From assembly GCF_040712315.1 (NCBI RefSeq), contig NC_134017.1, forward strand, positions 18,258,001 through 18,322,000: a stretch of 64,000 nt of DNA, written 5' to 3'. This stretch comes from Castanea sativa (Eukaryota; Streptophyta; Magnoliopsida; Fagales; Fagaceae). The position numbers were made by a program, and so were the translations under genes. The notes under the pieces are model-generated. The model saw only the letters and a program-made list of their open reading frames with translations, searched no databases and was not told where the DNA came from. This document shows, one piece after another, positions 22,387 through 33,795 of this stretch (its first letter is position 1; each line of letters begins with the position of its first letter).

Positions 22387-22664
22387 TCTATCTGGCAAGA
22401 AAATCATAGATCAAGTGCACTCTGCCTGAAGTGCCATGTGTGATTGTATTTTGTACTTATGTTTTCGTATGGTGATGTCTCTTTGCTTATTGAATTATAC
22501 CATAAGTCTCACACAAAGCCCATCCACAAATTATCTGATCCATCAGATGGATTCAGTACTTCCTCTCACATGAGAGGGCCTTATTCATATGTCTCATAAA
22601 AAGGCCCAAAATCTCCTCAAACTGAAACCCTTGATTTTAGATGTGTGTTTTGTGTTTTTTAAGG
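22387..22664 (+). other. Probable 3' untranslated region and flank
   Basis: Follows the TGA stop. It is T-rich with TTTTGTACTTATG around 22450 and no exact AATAAA, so the polyadenylation site is not placed. Confidence 0.4.
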
Positions 22665-25010
22665 CCGAAATATTATTTTCATCCTTATATTTTCACCTCA
22701 TTTTCACTTTAGTCCCTACTTTTTATTTTTACTGCTTTTAGTCCATATTTTGAAAAACACGTTTCGTTTTGGTTTTTACCACCAAATGAATATAAGAAAT
22801 ATCATGTGTGGCAAACGAATTGCTGTGTTGGCACACAAAATAATGACGTGGCCAATAAAATAATAAAAATGCCATATCAAAATCCAATTATTTTTTTTTA
22901 ATTTATCAATTTTAACAAAAAAGAAGAAGGAAATTATGAATTTAGAGATGTGTTCATCTTTAACAAGAACACTAAAGATCACAAACCCAGATTTATGAGA
23001 TTTAAACATAAGAATATATGCCCAGATTTCCTAGCAATTTCTTGTCAACCAAACACAAATCCAGCAAGAATACAACACAAATCCATATTTATGAGATTTA
23101 AACATAAGAACATATGCCTAGATTCCTAGCATTTTCTTGTCAACCAAACACAAGCCCAACAAGAATACAAACACAAATCCAGCAGCAAATTTTTCTTGTC
23201 AACTAAACACAAAAAAAAAAAAAAAACAAATAAACACAAACCCAAACATCAGCAAGAATACAAACACAAATCCAACAACAACCCAATAACAAAAGCCATA
23301 ACCTAAACCAAAAATATGGGTAACTGATTCTAGTGGAAGCGAAAATAGCATGGTCGATGTGGTGAATTACTCGACAAAGAGGAAATCAGAGAGAGCAGAA
23401 TTGAGAGGACTAGCTTCAGAGAGAGCAAAATCTAGTGGAAGCAGAATCGGCGTGGTCGATATGGTGGATTTTGTGGATATTTTGATCAACACTGAAACAA
23501 GCTAGATTTTCTCATCTTTCCAAGAAACTAATACAAAATCAACTCAAACCAACACAAAACTCAACCCAAATTTTCTCATGTTTTTAGAGAAACCAAACAC
23601 AAAACCCACCACCAAAACTAGATCCAAAACCACCAAACCCAAATCCCTAGATCTAAAACCTGTCGATTAGTGATCAGAGAAACCCAACGATCCGAAACCT
23701 CCAAACCCAGACATCCATCTATCAGCGACTCCCATCTGAGCGAGGGAGAGACCCAATGAAAAAGTAAAACTTAAGGAAAGTGAAAGAGAGTTTGGGGAAG
23801 ACGTGACTATGTGTTTTTATGTTTGGTTGCCAATTTTTTTTAAAGAAATGTGGTGCCACAAACCTACTAACGTAAATGGTTGGAGTGTGGATTTGGGCTC
23901 CCAATTAATTTGTTGATGGTTTCCATCCTATAGACTTAGCTTCAAACGTAGCCTAGACAGGCCAACCATAAGTACCCCTGTGATTTCCAGCCTAAACACC
24001 CTCTCCTCCTTAGACTTAGTCCCTTACTATCTCTTGTATATCTCCCTCAGTTCTTTTGTCCTCCCTCTCTGTGTTTACTCCCTCTCTTTCTCTTGTTTCT
24101 TACTCTTTTCCTTATTTTTTCCTAACAATTCACCAACCGACCCCCACTTATCTGCCCTCACTCCTCTTATATAATCTCTTCTTAGTGGAGTTCAAATCAT
24201 TACTGCTTCACCAATTTCCATGCAATCTCACTTTTACCAAAAAACCCAAGAAACCATCATGTCTTCTGAGGATTCTCTTAAAACTTATTCCAAACGCCAA
24301 ATAGCATTTGGTATAAACTTCCTAAAAGCACTACTAGTACCTAGGGCTGATCTGAACTTCTTTACTTCCTTGTTGATTTCCTACTGTCTTATCGGTCAAT
24401 AGTGGGCCGAGATGTGACCGAACACTTAGCAAATTCACCGAACATTGCTCCTCTCCAGATCCTGATACACTTATTGTTGGGCCAAGCCCATACCCACAGG
24501 ATTTGGGCTAGTTCCAATCCCCCGGGCTAGTTTCGGCTTGAGAATTAATCTTTAAAACAAAAATTAATCTTTAAAACTGAAAAAAGTAAAATTTTAAATT
24601 TTGTTTTTGAGAACAATCATGTTCTTAATTCATGTTCTTCCAACAAAATAATAAAAAGAAAAGAAAATTTTATTTTAATTATTTTCTTTTAATTTTAAAA
24701 AATCATAAGTTTAGAATTTTGTTATAATTGTTTTTCTGATGTGGCTTTTTTTAATATTTAAAATGCTGACATGACATTATTTAAATGCCAAATAACAAAT
24801 ATTATTATTATTTTAATGGCCATGTAAGCGTTTTGTGTGCCAACACAGCAATCCGTTTACCACGTAGGATATTATTGTTACTGAGACTACGGTGGGGACC
24901 AAAATGAAATGTATTTTTTAAAATAAGGACTAAAAGCGGTAAAAATAAAAAGTAGAGACTAAAGTGAGAATGTGGTGAAAATGTAGGGATGAAAATAGTA
25001 TTTTCACATT
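22665..25010. mobile_element. Non-autonomous DNA transposon with inverted ends of about 200 bp (Mutator-like?)
   Basis: The left end (about 22665-22870) and the reversed right end (about 24790-25010) align over roughly 200 bp. Landmarks include CACTTTAGTCCCTACTTTTTA on the left against CACTTTAGTCTCTACTTTTTA on the right, and TTGCTGTGTTGGCACACAAA in both. The 2.35 kb element has no transposase frame. The interior (about 22900-24780) is A/C-rich with several AAACCCA and GAGAGAG tracts, and may include captured host sequence. The long inverted ends suggest a Mutator-like origin. A 9 bp target duplication could not be fixed because the flanks are T-rich. Confidence 0.65.
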
Positions 25011-25299
25011 TTTTTTTAAACGAGTGATCCCTGATGTACTTCTACTAGGTAATAGCTGCTGCTTATGAATAATACCCTTAACTTCAAGGAATTTAGGCTA
25101 TCTCTTGCCCACCGTGGACCATCGGCAAAAACAATGTCCACATAGTCTATGAGAACTTGATGTAGTACCCAACTTACTGGTACTGGTTATTTGCAATTGC
25201 AATATGTCCACATCCCCTTCAACTATGGAATTATCACCCCAAAAAAAAAAAAAAATTCTCTTGGGCTTTTGCTTTCTACCCCACCGCACCTAGGATCCT

Positions 25300-25425
25300 A
25301 GGCATGACGGTCACTTTATAAATATAAGTGCTTGTAGGGTATGGAGGGATAAGGGTCAGGATTTAAGAGAGAGCTTCACACACATACTCTATGCTAGAGC
25401 CCTATCTCAATTTAAAAAAAAAGAA
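25300..25425 (+). mobile_element. SINE-like insertion, related to copy at 132
   Basis: Shares 'ggtcact..ataagtgcttgt.gggtat' and 'gagcttcacacacata' with 132-285. It ends in an A-rich tail (about 25412-25437). The B-box region is degraded to 'gtcaggatttaag'. No target duplication was found, so it is older or truncated. Confidence 0.6.
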
Positions 25426-25429
25426 AAGA

Positions 25430-26394
25430 AAAAAGAATGAATAGTTAAAAATCTCCCCCGACCACCCGAGTACTGGGCTTAAAAACCTCTCTCCTGACCA
25501 CTCATTGGAAATCTCCACTATAATGAATAGTTGCAATACATGGATGAACATAAACCCTCCATGTCTATTTCTCCCTATGTACTTGAGCCCTCCAAGCTCC
25601 AGCTAGTAACTAACTTCATGAAGTCTTTTCTTCATCTAGCTTTTTAGAGAACCTCCATTGAGGCACCAATGAAAACACCACCAATAGAGATTGGATTTGA
25701 ATGTGGCTTCTCAAGTTTCCATAAGCTTTCTCTCACTCACAAGGTCTATGTTTATGGATGAGGAAAGGTATTACAAAATCTCAATCAAATATTGAAAGAG
25801 ATGGAAAAGAGAGGATGAAATGTGTTTTTCTCAAAACAAAAGTTCTCTCTTTTCTTACACTCAATGTGGCTTTTCTTGGATATCTCTCCTGTGATTTATA
25901 GGGTTTGCTTAGCCCTTACCATGCCTCACAATTGTGTGTGTACTTGTAGAAAAATATATTGGTCAGGTGCAATCCAAGAAGCATAATGCAAAGATCGTGC
26001 AACTCACAAACTGGACTCGCCCTAAGGTCATGTGGTTATCGCAAGGTACATAGTCAGCACTCTCATCCAGACCACCTGCCACGTGGATGTCACGGGCTAG
26101 CTAAGTTGCCTTTAAGTTGATATATATCTGATTCATGTAGCTTTCCAAAGTTGAGGGAGAGGCTCAAGTTCATCCACCTCAAATACACTTAAGCCCCGGA
26201 AAGATATGTACATTAAAAAGAAAACAAAATACAAACAAACTTTTCACTGAATTAAGCCAAGAAAAATAGACTTCTCGGTTATTAATAGCTAATTAGCATA
26301 TAACCCACGCATATGCACGATACAATTAAAAACAATTACAATTATACACATATATGGGTTCAAATTATACCTAGTGTAATATTTAGACATTTTT
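25430..26394. other. Intergenic stretch, nothing recognised
   Basis: About 960 bp, less AT-rich than its surroundings around 25440-25520. A direct repeat of 'atgaatagtt' occurs near 25436 and 25521. No domain, RNA gene or element ends could be supported. Confidence 0.5.
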
Positions 26395-26412
26395 CAAGTC
26401 ATGGATAAGTTT

Positions 26413-26453
<41 letters not shown>

Positions 26454-26473
26454 TTTTAGTTTTTTTTATATTT

Positions 26474-26533
<60 letters not shown>

Positions 26534-26726
26534 GAGTTTACTCTTTCTTTCTTTCTTTCTTTCTTTTTTTATTAGACTCTTTATCTTTTGCACAACATTA
26601 AGTCACCTAGAGCAAAAATTAAAAAAGACCTTAGATAGGACCCGTGAAAATTAGACAACAATTAGAATATAATATAGAATCTAATTGAATTTTCTTTTAA
26701 CATTGACTTTAATCTACATATCATAT
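26395..26726 (+). repeat. Dispersed repeat, copy 1, with microsatellites
   Basis: Shares ordered blocks with 48425-48690: 'gagttttactctctctc', 'ttttaattttagttttttt', 'acatgagtttact', 'cttttgcacaa.attaa.tcac' and 'aattagacaa.aatta.aat'. This copy carries expanded CT (about 26414-26447), TA (about 26479-26530) and TTTC (about 26541-26564) tracts. Its nature is unknown. Confidence 0.6.
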
Positions 26727-27651
26727 TCTATATAATAAAAGTTGGGTTTAGAAGTTGTAGTTGCACCCAGTGGATTTACCAAATTGTAGAATTTTTTTTA
26801 GATTTAAAAAATATATATAATTTTTTCTTTTCTAAGTTGATAAAAATCTTAATTTGATTATAATCCAAATTCTTCATCTAATCCATCTAATTCTTATTTT
26901 TTAAGTGTAGTGTATTATAATCTAAATTCTTCATCTAATCCATCTAATTCTTATTTTTTGACGTATGGTGTATTATAAAAAAAAAAGTAGCAACTATCTT
27001 ATTTTTTATTACTACACTACATGTATTTAGTTGGTTTTTTTTTTCTTTGAGGAGCAAATATAGTTGGTTGGTGCCATACAATTAAATCTACAAGTGTGTC
27101 TATCTAAATATTATCAACAAAGCCGAAAATAATAGGATAGAAAGAAAAAAAAAATCTAAAGCATAAACTATTAAAATGTGTAGTTGTGGCGTAAAAGTGT
27201 AATTGATCCCATGAATTAAAAAAAAAAAAAGCCAATTTCATAGGGAGGATATACACACGGGGAGGATTTTTTATCTATTTTTTTTTTCAAATATATTTTG
27301 TTTTAATTTTTCTTTTTGGATAAATGTCAAATTTTTGGATTAAAAAAAAGCTAACAAATAACAACTTGATTTTTTACAGTACAACAGGAAAAAAAAAAAT
27401 TGTAATTAATGCTAACAAATTGATTTTTTATGGTAATTGATTTTAAATAAATTCCTTTTTTCTTTTTTGCTTATATCAAATTATTCACAACTTAAAATTA
27501 TTGTTTTAAATGAAAACAACTTCTTATCAAAAATTTTTTTTTTTGAAGTTTACTGTGGTTGAAATTTTGTTTGTTTAATAAATATAGGAATGGTTATGGA
27601 TAATAGTTTTATTATACCATGACTCTCATCTTTAGATTTTCAGATCACTAT

Positions 27652-28449
27652 TGTAAGTGCACAATTTGCACCCGAACCCAACCTCATGATGGGTTCAGGC
27701 CCAAAAAGCCTTAGACAATCAAATTTGTAGAGCGTGAGCTCGAAACCTAGGTTTTATGGATATTGGACAATAGATTGGTGGGCTAGATTGCCACTGTCTA
27801 CACAATTGATGGATAAAGTAACAGAAATTCTCCTCGAACGTAAGCCGAGGATGTCTTATATCGCCTTTCCTTCTTCAAACAATAGATTAAAATTAAAGAT
27901 TATGCGTACAGTACTTTCTTTCTCTTCCTTTCTCCGTTTCTTCTTTCTTTTTCCTCCCCCTTCTCTAATTCCTTTTTCGTTCTTTTATATCATTCTTCTT
28001 CTTTTTTGCATCTTCCACGTGTAGCACAAATCATCAATTTGGATACTTGTCCCATTCGCCACCCTCTTGAAGTCTTCAAACAATTGCTGTAAGGCTGGTC
28101 ACTATTGTTCAGAGGTCATTTCCCCATTAATGCGGCCAAAGAGGTAGGTGTAGAGTCTTTAATGCGGTGGTAGCAGCTTTCCTCAAGATATTTCCTATCC
28201 ATTCTCCCTCTCTGCTCTCTTGTAGAACAAATCATCATACACCAGACCTCCTAGAATCTCCTTCTAAACATCCTAGCATATTATCCGATCTGTACCTGAC
28301 CTAGCCGAAGAGATGCCCCTCCTCGGACAAGCCCTTCTAACCTTTTTACAAATAACCCGCTCATGGGCTTTAGGGTTTTGCTCGGACAGACTAGTACCCT
28401 GAACCTGGCCCAAGGCCCATGAACATTTTTTAAACAATCTGACCCCACA
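27652..28449 (-). repeat. 3' LTR of gypsy element B
   Basis: 798 bp. On the minus strand it starts TGTGGGGTCAGATTG at 28449 and ends GTGCACTTACA at 27652. Flanked on the left by ACTAT. Confidence 0.95.
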
Positions 28450-28464
28450 ATAGCCCCTCAAACC
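28450..28464 (-). other. Polypurine-type tract of element B
   Basis: On the minus strand the sequence before the 3' LTR reads TTTGAGGGGCTAT, as in element A. Confidence 0.5.
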
Positions 28465-28921
28465 TTGGTTTTTCTCCCCATCCGAGGGGAAAAACGAAGT
28501 TTTGACCTAACACCAGAACCTTCACATGCTTCTAAAACCATGACATGTGAGAATATCGTTTCACCCAATGTTATTAAACCCATAACGCCCGCATTAATTG
28601 CTGCAGGCAATGCCCTGTCTTCCACATTCAACAGTGAGATATACATCCAACGGCTTGGGTCCATCTTCAGAAGTTGGGCGGGATAACTTCCTTTTAATGC
28701 CGTTTCCCATATATCAAAAATGCCTAGGAAACCACGATTAAACCTATCACTCCAACAATCGATCAAATCCACAATCTCTCTCCTTTTTCTCTTCGCTGAA
28801 GAAGTTCGCGAAGAATCGTCCACTCATTTCCCGTAAGTACTCACACTCTCTTAAATTCATTTCTTCTCGGCTACTAACCGTACTATCTCTCTCCCTAAAT
28901 CCCCACTTTTATCCCGATCAA

Positions 28922-31498
28922 ATGGGTAGATTCAAGTGTTTAATAGACACACCCACCGGCATGGAGGGTTTTCGAGCTAAATACCACATTCCTCTGGAAG
29001 TGGGTTTAAAGTATTGCCCCCCAGAAGCCGTAGCCAACTCTAGGAAAGAAGGACAAGTTGTCATTCCTATAATCGCCTTTTTAGAGGGTGGAATGCAGCT
29101 TCCTATGAAAAATGTTACCGGTGAATACCTGCGTAACCATAGATTGTGCCCCGACCAGTGTACACCTTACATGTTTAGAGTCTTAGGTTGTGTTAATGCT
29201 CTTAATAAGCAAATGGGTTTGAACCTCACATGGCGCGATGTCGTCCATATGTATGAGTGCCACCAACTGAAAAACATAGGCTACTACCTCAAGTCTAGGT
29301 CCAACGTTGTTAGATTCATATCATGCCTTCCCAAGTCTAAGTCTAACAAAGGAATGAAAGACGACTACCTAATTGCCTCCGGGAGATGGTACGACGGACC
29401 TCATTGCCCAGTCAAAGAGGGGAAACCAGGTGTGACACCATAGGATTTAGATTTTTTGACCTGAGTTTTAGATCTTCGAGCTTTATCATTCAGATTCATC
29501 ATATTTTAATATTCTCTTTATTCAATATTTATTATGGGTCTAACCATATTTTGCTTCTCGGACATGTCTTTTGCAGACAAACAACACGTATCGCCCCGAC
29601 TAAGCGAAGCCAGCATTTCGGATCTTAACAGAGTTTTGAGATCCGAGGTGTTTGTGAACGAGGACTTGCAAGTAAGGGATGCTTATCTTATCTTAGGATA
29701 CAACCCTCTGTCAAACGTCTACCAGGAGATCGACAACGCAATCATTGCGGGCGACAAGAGACATAAAAAGATTGACGTTTCTAAGCCTGGCTTTCTCGCC
29801 CCATACGATCTACCGGATGACCCTTCTGTCATCTTGTACACACTCCCAGTGCGACCTGTAGTAACCATCATCCAAGAAGAGCCCACATCTCCATGTCTAT
29901 CTCTTGAGGAAGAAATAGATTAGTTTCAGCTTGAGGAAGCAGAGGAACCTATAAAGAGCCATATTGTTACCATCTCGGACGAAGAAAACGAGCCTACTGA
30001 GAATTCTGGTATAAAGGGCTTAGTAATTGCGCAAGTTGATACTAGTGCCGAGGAAGAAGAGATGTCCAGCCTAAGATCGCTGATGACTAAGAAGGGTATA
30101 CAAGCTACCAAAAAGGGTACAGTTGGACCTCAACCCCCTCCCAAGTTGCTACCACCTCCTCCTCCCTCCAAATCCAAGATTCCTGTCCCTAACCCTAAAA
30201 AGAAAAGGAAAAATGAGGCCGAGGAGACAGAAATGGCACAACAGAAGAAGCTGAACAACAACAACAAAAAGTTGCTAGGGGTGGAACACGTGCCTCTTCT
30301 GTAGAAAGTGGGGAAAGCCATGGCTAGGCCGAGGTGCACCGCGCGCAGGCCAATTGGTCCCCTGCACTGGAATTAGATGGGGCTCCAATTCCTTGCCATT
30401 CCAGCATAAGGGAGTTCCAGTGAGGACATGCCCATCACTTGGCGAATGCTCTGGAATAGCCTTTTCTTCTACCGAAGGACATGGAGGCTCTAGAGGATAT
30501 GAGCCAGCCACACCTTTTCCTCTCCCTAAAAAGGGACTTAACTTTGGTATGTGTCCTCTAATTACTTCTATCTCACTATTCTTATTATCTTTCTGCATAA
30601 AATCTTTCATACGTGTTTCTATGTTGTTTCTACCATAATGCGCTTGTTCAACATTTCAACACAGGCCATTCAAGAGGTTTTTGTTGCTGAGAAGTGGGTG
30701 GAGGATAGTCAGAACAAGGCCAAGGCTGAATTCCAGGTTAGAGTTGAAACTGAGAAAGCTTTAGGCCATGCCGTGGCAGAGAACGAGGATCTAGCCAAAA
30801 AATTGGCAGACGAAAAGAGAGAGAGAAATAGTGTCGAGGCCTGACTCAAAACTACCAAGGCTCAAGTGGAGGGGCAACATAAACTGCTGCGCCAAAAAGA
30901 AGAGGATCTATCCAAAGCTCAGCAGGAAAATTTAGATTTAAAAAAGGAACTTGCTCAAGCCAAGGAAGAGGCTCGTACCCTCAAGGAGACCATGGAGGTA
31001 GCTAAGAAGGCTTCTTACAATGAAGGAGTTGAGGCAACGAAAACCCGACTGACTGAGGAGCTAGCAGAAGTATGTAGGGAGTACTGCCAACAAGTTTGGG
31101 CGGAAGCCCTAAATGTGGCAGGAGTCCCGACTACTTCTGAATGGAGAAAGGCCGAGAACATTTGGATTCCTCAGGACATCCAAGTGATTGAAGACCTTCC
31201 TCCCATTTTAACTACCTCCGAGACAGTGCCTTCGATACAACCATTTCCAATTCAAGAACCTATTCCACCTTCTAAAGAATTTGCTGATTCTGATAAAGAG
31301 AGGGAACAAGGTGACAAGGCAGAGAAGCGCCTGAGAGAACATGCTGAACAAGATGCTCCTCCACCAGGGGCGAAGGACAAAGGAAAACAAGTCTAAACCT
31401 CGTCTGAAGCTGAGCCTAAGCAGACAGGGGAAGAGGACAAAATGAAAGAGGCTGCAAAGAAGTCCAAACAAGACCTTCCACCTAAACTCAAGGCATAG
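28922..31498 (+). pseudogene. Antisense gene of element B, three exons, lightly broken
   Basis: Opposite strand to gag-pol of element B and homologous to 12665-10096. Inferred exons are 28922-29429, 29577-30546 and 30665-31498. Intron 1 (29430-29576, 147 bp) and intron 2 (30547-30664, 118 bp) are GT-AG at the same codon positions as in element A. Exon 1 is open for 169 codons and carries the conserved N-terminal domain (GMEGFRAKYHIP, EYLRNHRLC, WRDVVHMYECHQLKNIGYYL). Exon 2 holds PPPKLLPPPPPSK and a lysine-rich KKKRKNEAEE segment. Exon 3 is coiled coil (EGQHKLLRQKEEDLSKAQQE). Defects are TAG at about 29921 (Gln in A), a frameshift near 30270, several later stops in exon 2, TGA at about 30842 and TAA at 31394 (Gln in A). 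The family stop is probably TAG 31496-31498. No function is known to me. Confidence 0.82.
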
Positions 31499-31984
31499 GC
31501 CATCTAGGACTTTTTCTTTATGTAGCTTTTTTTTTTTTTGTTTTAGGAATTTTATTTTGATCCTTTTATTTTAGAATTTCATTTCCAATGTACCCACTGA
31601 CAGAATCAGTGACAAATTCAAAAGATTGCTCTTTAATTTATTGCCAATTTCCTTTACTGAAATCTTTATCTCTTTTACCTTAATGTAAATTACATACATA
31701 GAACAATTGACTTAATATCCCAATGTACAGGGAAATCTTTATAATGCCTCAGTCAATACTAGTAATCCGACATGAAACTACGCTCACTTTATCAACTTAA
31801 ATCATCACCAGATAACCTATGTATTGAAACTGTAATATCCGAAGTGCAATAACATATAGTTAAATATGTATGAATATATCTGAACTTAAAACAAGAGAAA
31901 TACAGTTTAAGACTTGATTTGATGTTTAATTTGGCCCAAGAATCCAAGCATATCCAAATTCATGTCTAATACATGGGAGCATAA

Positions 31985-33740
31985 ACTGAAATGTTAATTT
32001 CCCCAAAGTAGATGATCTGAGGACTAGACGCAACTAAGGTTCTGTTTAACACTTAATAAAATATCAATTTTCACGAGGTATGTGGTCTGAGGAGCCAAGC
32101 ATGACCAAGTTTCTGTTTGATACTTATAAAAAAAATGAACTGAAATGTTAATTTCCCCAAAGTAGATGATCTGAGGACTAGACGTAACTAAGGTTCTGTT
32201 TAACACTTAATAAAATATCAATTTTCATGAGGTATGTGGTTCGAGGAGCCAAGCATGACCAAGATTTTGTTTGATACTTATAAAAAAAAAATGAATTGAA
32301 ATGTTAATTTTCCCAAAGTAGATGATCCGAGGACCAGACGTAACTAAGGTTCTGTTTAACACTTAATAAAATATCAATTTCCATGAGGTATGTGGTCTGA
32401 GGAGCCAAGCATGACTAAGTTTTCGTTTGATACTTGATAGGGTACAATAGAGCGCCTACCCTAGAGTCGTCCATATAGGTCGTCCGTGACTCAGCCAGTA
32501 TTGCAAGAACCCCTTTAAAACCTTACCTATAACTACCTCGTCCAAGCAGGAAGAAGCTTGGACGAGGTTTGCATGACCAAGGAACAAGACGCCTCGTCCT
32601 AAGAGTCGCGAAGCTTGTCCTAAAGGAAATTCGTCCATGGGAGGAACGACCCCTATTTCTAAACTAAGTGGGCTCGACAAGAAGATACTAGGACGAGGCT
32701 GTCACACTTAGGAAAATTGCCGAGTGTAATGTTACGACTCCTTATTACACGTATAACTTCCGGTAACCGTTGAGTGAGAAGTATATAACTCCTAAACGGT
32801 TATGGAAGTTATCTTTAAATCCTTACACCTCCTTGAATCTAGGGGAGGTTACAAGTGTGATAACCGTCTATTAGAACACTATATAAACGCTCATTCAGAC
32901 AAAATAAAGGTACGCGATATATTTCCTAAAAAGTTGGAACTCCGAAAATATAGAGAGAAAAACTAACTTTGCCATCAGAGGGTTTTTGGCTGGCAGCCCC
33001 GGACACCTTTGATCGCTTTTCTTTCTTTTCTAGGCCATCAAAAGAGCAAGTAGTCCTTTCAAGTCCGGAGCATCCAACCTACTGATTTTCTTCGCATTAT
33101 CAATACTTATAAAAAAAAATGATCTAAAATGTTAATTTTCCCAAAATAGATGATCCGAGGACCAGACGTAACTAAGGTTCTGTTTAACACTTAATAAAAT
33201 ATCAATTTTCACGAGGTATGTGGTCCGAGGAGCCAAGCATGACCAAGTTTCTGTTTGATACTTATATAAAAAAAAAGAACTGAAATGTTAATTTTCCCAA
33301 AGTAGATGATCCGAGGATCAGATGTAACTAAGGTTCTGTTTAACACTTAATAAAATATCAATTTTCACGAGGTATGTGGTTCGAGGAGCCAAGCATGACC
33401 AAGTTTCTATTTGATACTTATAAAAAAAATGAACTGAAATGTTAATTTCCCCAAAGTAGATGATCCAAGGACCAGACGTAACTAAGGTTCTGTTTAACAC
33501 TTAATAAAATATCAATTTTTACGAGGTATGTGGTCCGAAGAGCCAAGCATGACCAAGTTTCTGTTTGATACTTATAAAAAAAATGAACTGAAATGTTAAT
33601 TTTCCCAAAGTAAATGATCCGAGGACCAGACGTAACTAAGGTTCTATTTAACACTTAATAAAATATCAATTTTCACGAGGTATGTGGTCTGAGGAGCCAA
33701 GCATGACCAAGTTTCTGTTTGATACTTATAAAAAATGAAT
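31985..33740 (-). repeat. Dimeric minisatellite of element B, interrupted by a solo LTR
   Basis: Units of about 154 bp start near 31987, 32141, 32297, 33120, 33278, 33434 and 33588 (+ strand coordinates). Each has two halves, one with 'ccaaagtagatgatc.gaggac.agacgtaactaaggttctgtttaacac' and one with 'cacgaggtatgtggt.cgaggagccaagcatgaccaagtttctgtttgatac', written here in pieces. The array is the reverse complement of the element A array, as expected from opposite insertion. Short minus-strand frames of about 60 residues repeat with each unit and are artefacts of the array. Confidence 0.88.
32435..33102 (+). mobile_element. Solo LTR, family D, nested in the element B minisatellite
   Basis: 668 bp starting TGATAGGGTACAATAG and ending CGCATTATCA, with ATACT direct repeats at 32430-32434 and 33103-33107. 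The minisatellite unit is cut within 'gatactta' and resumes after the insert. A TATA-like CTATATAAAC at about 32879-32888 gives the orientation. There is no coding domain. Nesting shows that it is younger than element B. Confidence 0.9.
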
Positions 33741-33795
33741 TGAAATTAACACAACACAATAATAATTTGAACTAAAATGGTAGAAATGCCTTTCA

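Noticed and set aside
25098..25289. 63-residue minus-strand frame near the SINE
   Set aside because: It contains a Phe run from a poly-A stretch and resembles no known domain.
28922..29443. Intact 173-residue frame as a stand-alone host gene
   Set aside because: It lies inside gypsy element B, has a homologue at the same place in element A and continues into two further exons.
32024..33654. Repeated frames of about 60-70 residues in the element B minisatellite
   Set aside because: They recur with the repeat unit, have no start context and are an artefact of the array.
31985..33740. CRISPR-like appearance of regular repeats
   Set aside because: This is a eukaryotic genome. Units are contiguous dimers of about 154 bp with no unique spacers, located inside a retrotransposon.
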